Assembly: GCA_020200615.1 (NCBI GenBank) | Contig: JAIVIH010000034.1 | Coordinates: forward strand, 1 to 11,191 | DNA length: 11,191 nt | DNA from: Actinomycetota bacterium | GTDB taxonomy: Bacteria; Actinomycetota; Acidimicrobiia; Acidimicrobiales; AC-14 | Direction: 5' to 3' | Shown: positions 5,878 through 11,191 of the stretch, piece after piece | Numbering within the stretch: position 1 is the first letter of the stretch | Layout of the letters: each line of letters opens with the position of its first letter | Made by a program: the position numbers and the translations under genes | The notes under the pieces: generated by a model | What the model was told of the DNA's origin: nothing | The model's input: the letters and a program-made list of their open reading frames with translations, nothing else | Database searches by the model: none

Positions 5878-7035
5878 GTGAGCCAAAGGACCGATCGGCG
5901 TGCCGATCAGGGCCGGACGCTCGACCTGAGCGTTGCGGCACGGGTGGCCGCCCTCCAGCTTGTCGGGACCTTCTTCGCCAGCCGTGGCCAGGTCGGGGAG
6001 AGGAAGGCGTTCGACGTCGTGGCCTTCCTCCTGCTGGCCGCCGGCCCCGCAGCCCTCGTCTGGCGCCGCCGCCGCCCGGACCTGGTCGTCTGGGCCGTCG
6101 TGGTGACGACGGTGGCGTACTACGTCCTCGACTATCCCTACGGCCCCGCGTTCGTGGCCCTGGTGGTGGCGCTCTACTCGGCGGTGACGACCGGTTACCG
6201 GGTGGCGGCCTGGGTGGCCGCGGGTGCCGGCTACCTCTCCTACCTCGCCCTCGACGGGCAGTTGGGCCCGGAAGGGGCACCCAGCCTGACCCATGCCGGC
6301 GCCGTGGCCGGCTGGTTCCTCGTGGTCCTGGTGGGTTCGGAAGTGGGCAAGGCGAGACGGGAGCGGGCGGCCGAGGAGGCCCGCTCGAAGTCGGAGGAGG
6401 CCCGCCGGAGGGCCAGTGAGGAGCGTCTGCGGATCGCCCGGGAGCTGCACGACGTGGTCGCCCACAACATCTCGCTGATCAACGTGCAGGCGGGCGTTGC
6501 CCTCCACCTCATCGACGAGCAGCCGAACCAGGCCCGAACCGCGCTGGCCGCCATCAAGCAGGCCAGCAAGGAGGCCCTCGGCGAGCTGCGGTCGGTGCTG
6601 GACGTGCTCCGTCAAGGCGACGACGGGGCGCCGCGCGCCCCGGCGCCGGGGCTGGACGACCTCGACGACCTGGTGGGGCGGACCCGGGCTGCGGGACTGG
6701 AAGTGCACGTCGAGGTGGACGGGACGCCAGGTCCGCTCGGGTGGGGGGTCGAGCTGGCTGCGTACCGGATCGTCCAGGAGGCCCTCACCAACGTCGCCCG
6801 CCACGCCGGCCCCGCGGTGGCCACGGTACGGGTGACCCATGGGGAGGGGGCCGTGGTCGTGGAGGTCGACGACAACGGAAAGGGGCCAGGGGTGGCCGGC
6901 CCTTCCGAGGGCGGGAACGGGCTCAGCGGCATGCGGGAGCGGGTGGCCGCCCTGGGTGGGCGGTTCGAGGCCGGAGCGCGGCCCGAAGGAGGCTTTCGGG
7001 TGCGGGCGTGGCTGCCGGTGGACCCGCAGCCATGA
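5878..7035 (+). CDS. Sensor histidine kinase, NarL-partner (HisKA_3) type
   Basis: GTG 5878 gives 385 residues. The earlier in-frame ATG 5842 lies inside the likely -35 box and has no ribosome site, so it is less favoured, though it cannot be excluded. The N-terminal third has four or more hydrophobic helices (FDVVAFLLLAAGPAALVW, LVVWAVVVTTVAYYVL, AFVALVVALYSAVTTGY, GAVAGWFLVVLVGSEVG), the usual actinobacterial membrane sensor without an extracellular domain. A charged coiled coil leads to LRIARELHDVVAHNISLI with His191. The ATPase domain has the N-box QEALTNVARHA, D-box VDDNGKGPG, and GNGLSGMRERVAALGGRF. The stop overlaps the next start (ATGA 7032-7035). It is intact. The signal is unknown; this class often controls a nearby exporter or secondary metabolism, but none is visible beside this copy. 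Confidence 0.92.
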   Translation: MSQRTDRRADQGRTLDLSVAARVAALQLVGTFFASRGQVGERKAFDVVAFLLLAAGPAALVWRRRRPDLVVWAVVVTTVAYYVLDYPYGPAFVALVVALYSAVTTGYRVAAWVAAGAGYLSYLALDGQLGPEGAPSLTHAGAVAGWFLVVLVGSEVGKARRERAAEEARSKSEEARRRASEERLRIARELHDVVAHNISLINVQAGVALHLIDEQPNQARTALAAIKQASKEALGELRSVLDVLRQGDDGAPRAPAPGLDDLDDLVGRTRAAGLEVHVEVDGTPGPLGWGVELAAYRIVQEALTNVARHAGPAVATVRVTHGEGAVVVEVDDNGKGPGVAGPSEGGNGLSGMRERVAALGGRFEAGARPEGGFRVRAWLPVDPQP

Positions 7036-7685
7036 TCCGGGTCCTGCTGGCCGACGACCAGGCCCTCGTACGGGCCGGCTTCCGCGCCCTGCTCGACGCC
7101 CAGGACGACATCGAGGTGGTGGGGGAGGCGGGCGACGGCGAGGAGGCCGTCCGGATGGCCCGGAGGCTCGTGCCCGACGTCGTGCTCATGGACATCCGGA
7201 TGCCGGGCCTGGACGGCCTGTCCGCCACCCGTAGCATCGCCGCCGACCCGCGCCTGGAGGCGGTCCGGATCGTCATCCTCACCACCTTCGAGCTCGACGA
7301 GTACGTCTTCGAGGCCCTGCGGGCCGGCGCCAGCGGGTTCCTGGTGAAGGACACCGAGCCGGCCGAGCTCATCCGGGGGGTGCGGGCCGTGGCCGGAGGT
7401 GAGGCGCTGCTCTCGCCCGGCGTCACCCGCCGCCTCATCGCCGAGTTCGCCAGCCGGTCCAAGCAGCCGAGCCCCGCCCCCGAGCTGAGCTCGCTCACCG
7501 AACGGGAGCGCGAGGTGATGGTTCTCGTCGGCGCGGGGCTCACCAACGACGAGATCGCGGAAAAGCTGTTCGTGAGCCCGGCCACGGCCAAGACCCACGT
7601 GAGCCGGGCCATGGTGAAGCTGGGCGTGCGGGACCGGGCTCAGCTGGTCGTGCTGGCTTACGAGACGGGGCTGGTGGCCCGGCTG
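7032..7685 (+). CDS. NarL/FixJ-family response regulator (RR2), native stop lost
   Basis: From ATG 7032 the protein is a complete two-domain regulator: D8/D9, phosphoacceptor D54 (VVLMDIRMP), T84, K106 (FLVKD), then a LuxR helix-turn-helix (SLTEREREVMVLVGAGLTND, ATAKTHVSRAMVKLGV) ending in AYETGLV at 7676, where relatives normally stop within a few residues. No stop follows in frame. The frame stays open through antisense DNA of the convergent gene to 9446, which is an artefact of GC-rich coding rather than protein. A TGA at 7684-7686 lies one base out of frame and may be the remnant of the true stop. The end given here is approximate. It is coupled to the preceding kinase, whose His191 should phosphorylate D54. 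Confidence 0.85.
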
Positions 7686-7689
7686 ACGG

Positions 7690-10255
7690 GCCAGGGCCCG
7701 GCCGAAGTCGGCGCGGGCGCGGGCCAGCAGGGGTGGCGAGCTCATCCGGTCGTGGGCCGAGAGGGCGGCCTGGAAGTGGCGCTCGGCGTCGGCCCAGCTA
7801 CCGGCGCTCGACCACAGCTGGCCCACTACGCGGGACGCCGAGCCGCGGCACACGAAGCCCCGGCCGAGGACGATCAGTCGCCGGGAGTAGGGGATGAGCA
7901 TCCTGGCCAGCAGGGGGGCGCGGGCGTCCCCGAGCATGGCTGCCACCTCTCCCACGGCGGCGACGGTGGCCAGCCAGTCCCGGTTCAGGGGCAGGTCGGT
8001 GCACTCCTCGACCAGGAGGTCGTCCAGCTCTTCGTCGGCCTCCTCGGGCCGCCCGATGCGGGCCAGGAGGAGGGCCAGCTGGGATCGCCACAAGGGATCA
8101 CAGTCGTGACTGCGCACCAGGTCGTGCCACACGTCGACCAGGCCGTCGAGCTCCCCGTCGTCGCCCCAGTCCAGCAGCAGGCCGAGCTGTTGGGTCCAGT
8201 AGATCGAGGGGGCGTCGGGGTCGTGAATCTGTTCACCGAGGCCGAGGGCCCGGTCGATGTCGGCCGACGCCGGCCCCGTGCGCCCGTCGATCAGGGCCCG
8301 CATGGCCGCCCATGCGGCCGCGTCGCGAAGGTGCCGGGGGTCGCCCAGCTTCCGGGCCAGATGGGCGTGGGTCTCCCGGTCGCGCTCGGCGTCCACCAGG
8401 TGTCCCTGCTCGAGCACGTCCACCAGGCGCCAGCTCGCAGCGAGCACCCCCAGGTCGTGGTCCTTGGAGGCGATGGCCATGGCCACCAGCTCGCCGTCGA
8501 TCTCCACCCGGTCCTCGAGGTCGTCCGGGGAGGACAGGGCTTCGTGCCTGGCCCGCAGCACCGCGCCCATGGTGTCGGGGTCACGGCTGTCCCACGCCAA
8601 CTCCCAGGCCACGTCGCTCTGGGCCTTCCGCTCGTCCGGGCTGTCGAACGCGCCCCGGGCCTGAGCCAGGCGGCCGATGAGCTTGGCCCGCAGCGAAGGG
8701 TCGTCGGGGTTGGCGGCCACGGCCTGCTCGAGGAGCCCGATGAGCTGTCCGTCGGCGCCCCAGACACCGAGGACGTCGCTCAGGCCCAACACGGCCCGAC
8801 CCAGGCCCGCACCGTCACGGTCGGCGCGGGCGACGGCCGCCGCTTGCAGGAACGACTGGCGGGCGCGCGCCGACTCTCCGGCCAGGTGGTTGGCCTCGCC
8901 CAGGTCGCTCAGCAGGTGGACGCGAGCCGAGGAGCTCCCGTTCCCTCCGAGGAAGGCGAGCGCCTGTCCGAAGAAGCCGGCGGCCTCCTCGAAAGCGAGG
9001 ATGTCCATCGCCTGCCGTCCCGCCTGGCGGGCATGGCTGACGGCTTCGGGGGATCGCCCGACGGGACGATGATCGACGCCTCCGCCGCCTGGCGGAGGGC
9101 GGACCGGACGTCGTCCTCCTTCTGTTCCGTCACCGCTGCCACCAGGCTCGATGGGAAGGAGAGCCCGACCACCGAAGCCGCCTCCATGGCGGTGCGATTC
9201 ACCGTTCCCGGTTTGCCCATTCGCCGGCCGACCAGGTCGATGATGTCGTCGGGAATGCCGACCTGGTCGATGATCTCGGCGGAAACGGTGCCGTCGGCAA
9301 GGGCTCCGTGCCCGACCAGGTCGCGGACGAACTCGGTGAGGACCAGGGGATGGCCCTCCGTGGTCCGCCACAGCTCCAGGGCGAGGGCGGCCGCAGCCCT
9401 GCCGGCGACGGCGGCCCGGTCGACCAGCAGGGCGGTCACGGCCTGAGGCGAGAGGTTGGCCAGGACCAGCCGCTCCACGTGGGGGTCCGACCCCAGGCGA
9501 TCGAGAGCTTCGGCCAGGGGATGGCTGGGATGGATGGCCGCGTCCCGGTAGGTCCCGACGATTAGCAGGGGGGCACCGGCGTTCTCCCGCACGATGTGCT
9601 CCAGGAGCAGGGCCGTGGACCGGGTGGCCCAGTGAAGGTCCTCCAGCACGAGCAGAAGCGGCTTTCGACCATCGAGATCGTGGATGGCGGCGGCGACGCT
9701 CCCGAAGAGGTGGGAGCGGGAGTTGGAGCGCGGGACGGCGAGGTCCTGATCGAGTCGGGGAGTGAGCTCCGGGAAGAGGCGGATGAGGCCGGCCCCGTGA
9801 CGCTTGACGTGGGCCCGCAGCCACGTCTCGCTCTTTCTGCTCAGAGCCGGTCCGAGGGCTTCGACGAAGGGCCCGTAGGGCACTTCGCCGTCCCGGAGGC
9901 ACCGGCCCACGAGCACCCGGGCGCCGTCGGCCTCGGCCGTGCCCGCCAGCTCGGCGGCCAGGCGGGTCTTACCCACCCCCGGCTCGCCGGCCACGAGGAC
10001 CAGCCGGGTGGAGCCCTTGCGGACTTCCTGCCAGATGGCCCGCAGGCGGCTCAACTCAGGTTGACGGCCGACCATGGTTCCGGGGTCGGCCACTTCGATC
10101 GGAAGCTCAGTGGCGGCAGGGCCCGCGGGCGCCGAATCGCGGGCTCGGCGATTGCCGGCCTTGGGTGCGCCCCTCCGCCAGATCCCGGGGGGGCGCGTGG
10201 GAGCCTCCGGGGAGGGAGCGGGCGGCCCACCGTCGGAGGGGGCTCGCGTCTTCAC
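7690..10255 (-). pseudogene. Large LuxR-type AAA ATPase regulator (LAL/MalT-like), truncated and internally deleted
   Basis: The start is GTG 10255 with AAGGA about 7 bases upstream (TTG 10258 is the alternative). A basic, disordered stretch of about 60 residues precedes MVGRQPELSRL. Walker A GEPGVGKTRL (about 90-99) and Walker B LLLVLEDLHWA (about 200-210) define the ATPase core, followed by the EGHPLVLTEFVRDL region. After ALRQAAEASIIV (ending near 9065) the frame changes and about 60 expected residues are missing. The protein then resumes at EAVSHARQAGRQAMDILAFE with TPR-like helical repeats (about 9060-7690), ending in ARADFGRALAR. The C-terminal LuxR DNA-binding domain is absent because the gene is joined to RR2 near 7677-7695. 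Family members have about 950 residues. It would have been a signal-responsive activator of unknown target; in this state it is surely non-functional unless the assembly is wrong. Confidence 0.8.
9065..9156. repeat. Direct repeat, copy 1 (92 bp, inside the LuxR-ATPase gene)
   Basis: This segment is identical, base for base, to 11100-11191. Its left boundary coincides with the point where the LuxR-ATPase reading frame breaks. The distance between copies is 2035 bases. The match runs to the window edge, so the true repeat may be longer. Confidence 0.95.
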
Positions 10256-10305
10256 CAAGGGTTCCTTCGGTCGGAAGAGCCCTCACCTTGAGCAGGGTTC
10301 GCCCG

Positions 10306-10311
10306 TACACT
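10306..10311 (+). promoter_or_regulatory. -10 box TACACT, leaderless start of the DUF5995 gene
   Basis: TACACT fits the TANNNT -10 pattern and is followed by exactly six bases before GTG 10318, so transcription should begin at or next to the start codon. No clear -35 and no good ribosome site are visible, which fits leaderless expression common in actinobacteria. Confidence 0.45.
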
Positions 10312-10317
10312 CGATAT

Positions 10318-11076
10318 GTGGTTGACGGTCCTCCGACGATCGCCGATGTCGTCGCTCGGATGGACAGGCTGCTGGCCCCCCTGGAAGCCGAGAAGGACGA
10401 ACGCCGCCACTTCCTCGCCACCTACCGCCGCACCACCATCGCCGTGGGGGAAGAGGTGGAGCGCGGCGGCTTTCTGGACGGGGCCTGGGTGGAGCTCTGG
10501 GACGTGGCCGTCGCCAGCATGTACCTGGATGCGCTGGAGCAGTGGGACCGGGAGGGAACCGCTCCCGGGCCCTGGGCCGTGGCCTTCGAGGCGGCCCGGA
10601 GCGAGGATCTCCCCCCTGTCCGCCACACCCTCCTGGGCATGAACGCCCACATCAACTACGACCTCCCTCAGGCCCTCCTGGCCGTCATCACCGACATGGA
10701 GTTCACCAACCCCGACGTCATCGCCCGGCGGGCTCTCGATCACGGCCACATCGACGCCATCCTTGTCACACGCGTTCCGGAGGAGGACAAGGAGCTGCTC
10801 AAGGTGGAGGAGCCGGGCGACCGCTCGTTGCTGGACCGGTTGCTCACGCCCTTCAACCAGGCGGGGACCAAGCGCTTCCTCCGGGAGGCCCGCGGCAAGG
10901 TCTGGCACAACGCCAGCCTCCTGAGCGCGGCCCGGGTGCAGGGTGAGGAGGCTCTGGCGGCGCGGGTGGCTGAGCTGGAGGAGCTGGCCAAGGCCCGCGT
11001 GGCCGACCTGCGGGCCCCCGGCCAGGTCCTCCTCCGGCTGGCTCGGCACGGTTTCGGAGTCGAGCTGGACCGGTAG
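10318..11076 (+). CDS. DUF5995 family protein
   Basis: GTG 10318 gives 252 residues. The frame stays open upstream to 10165, but that stretch is low-complexity and antisense to the LuxR gene. The protein contains the DUF5995 hallmark GMNAHINYDLPQALL from residue 107, preceded by WVELWDVAVASMYLDAL, and a helical C-terminus with KVWHNASLL and RVADLRAPGQVLLRLARHGF. It is soluble, with no signal peptide or membrane helix. The paired histidine/asparagine in the hallmark could be catalytic or metal-binding, but the family has no known function. It is divergent from the LuxR-ATPase gene, sharing a 60-base intergenic region. The stop TAG lies at the edge of the rearranged 11077-11191 segment, so the last few residues may not be native. 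Confidence 0.8.
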   Translation: MVDGPPTIADVVARMDRLLAPLEAEKDERRHFLATYRRTTIAVGEEVERGGFLDGAWVELWDVAVASMYLDALEQWDREGTAPGPWAVAFEAARSEDLPPVRHTLLGMNAHINYDLPQALLAVITDMEFTNPDVIARRALDHGHIDAILVTRVPEEDKELLKVEEPGDRSLLDRLLTPFNQAGTKRFLREARGKVWHNASLLSAARVQGEEALAARVAELEELAKARVADLRAPGQVLLRLARHGFGVELDR

Positions 11077-11191
11077 CGGCCTTCCTGGGCGTCGACCTCG
11101 ACGATGATCGACGCCTCCGCCGCCTGGCGGAGGGCGGACCGGACGTCGTCCTCCTTCTGTTCCGTCACCGCTGCCACCAGGCTCGATGGGA
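11077..11191 (-). pseudogene. Fragment of a second copy of the LuxR-ATPase gene, cut by window edge
   Basis: On the minus strand the frame entering from the right edge reads AAVTEQKEDDVRSALRQAAE, ASIIV, then EVDAQEGRYR. The first part is identical to the internal LuxR-ATPase segment at 9156-9065. The last ten residues are the natural continuation expected in the family (EGRYRFSHALVR in typical members) and are missing from the first copy. The homology ends at about 11073-11080, where the DUF5995 gene stops. The short shared CCGGTA-like sequence at this joint allows a microhomology or assembly crossover. Confidence 0.75.
11100..11191. repeat. Direct repeat, copy 2 (92 bp, window edge)
   Basis: Exact copy of 9065-9156 in the same orientation. 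It continues to the last base of the window. Confidence 0.95.

Noticed and set aside
6741..9446. A 901-codon open frame on the plus strand
   Set aside because: It contains real RR2 (7032-7676). The rest is antisense to the LuxR-ATPase gene, and the part before 7032 is a frame shadow of the kinase.
6612..9902. A 1096-codon open frame on the minus strand spanning RR2 and the second kinase
   Set aside because: Only 7690 to about 9060 is real protein (TPR-like part of the LuxR-ATPase). The right end is out-of-frame shadow and the left end is antisense to RR2 and the kinase, with proline/arginine-rich low complexity.
1..11191. CRISPR array, tRNA, insertion sequence, phage or toxin-antitoxin module
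   Set aside because: No regularly spaced repeats, cloverleaf, transposase or toxin-like frames were seen. The XRE gene is paired with DUF2975 rather than with a toxin.

Overview
The window is high-GC DNA from an actinobacterium. A WhiB-family iron-sulphur regulator, a DUF222/HNH-type endonuclease tail, heavy use of GTG/TTG starts and two NarL/LuxR-type two-component pairs all point that way. The gene style resembles Acidimicrobiia or another deep-branching actinobacterial group, but the order is a guess. No tRNA, rRNA, CRISPR array or insertion sequence was recognised.

Left part (1-3687): the 3' tail of an HNH endonuclease gene meets, tail to tail, a small LiaF-like (DUF2154-type) gene on the minus strand. 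Divergent from that gene runs an ABC export operon: an ATPase gene (broken), an intact ABC-2 permease, a DesK/NarX-type sensor kinase and its NarL-type response regulator. Kinase and regulator overlap by ATGA, as do ATPase and permease. A LiaF-like gene beside an exporter and a LuxR-type two-component pair resembles a cell-envelope stress-sensing module (inference).

Middle (3702-5400): a minus-strand cluster holds an XRE regulator, a DUF2975 membrane protein (frameshifted), an uncatalogued 27-residue membrane protein and a WhiB1-like gene. The WhiB gene has a good -35/-10 promoter, a 16-bp palindrome in its leader and a strong hairpin downstream.

Right part (5406-11191): a conserved gene of unknown function (internally deleted), then a second sensor kinase/response regulator pair. 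These converge on a large LuxR-type ATPase regulator gene on the minus strand, which lacks its end and a middle piece. Last come a DUF5995 gene and a 92-bp exact repeat of part of the ATPase regulator gene at the window edge.

The most unusual property of the window is the density of lesions. Three genes carry internal deletions or single-base frameshifts in otherwise well-conserved proteins (ABC ATPase, DUF2975, the 5406 gene). The LiaF-like gene is shifted by one base, two convergent genes are fused without stop codons, and the LuxR-ATPase gene is both deleted internally and partly duplicated. The permease, both kinases, RR1, the XRE gene, WhiB and DUF5995 are intact. This is either recent gene decay and rearrangement or a faulty (for example metagenomic) assembly. 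The sequence alone cannot decide, but the direct repeat makes a clear testable prediction.
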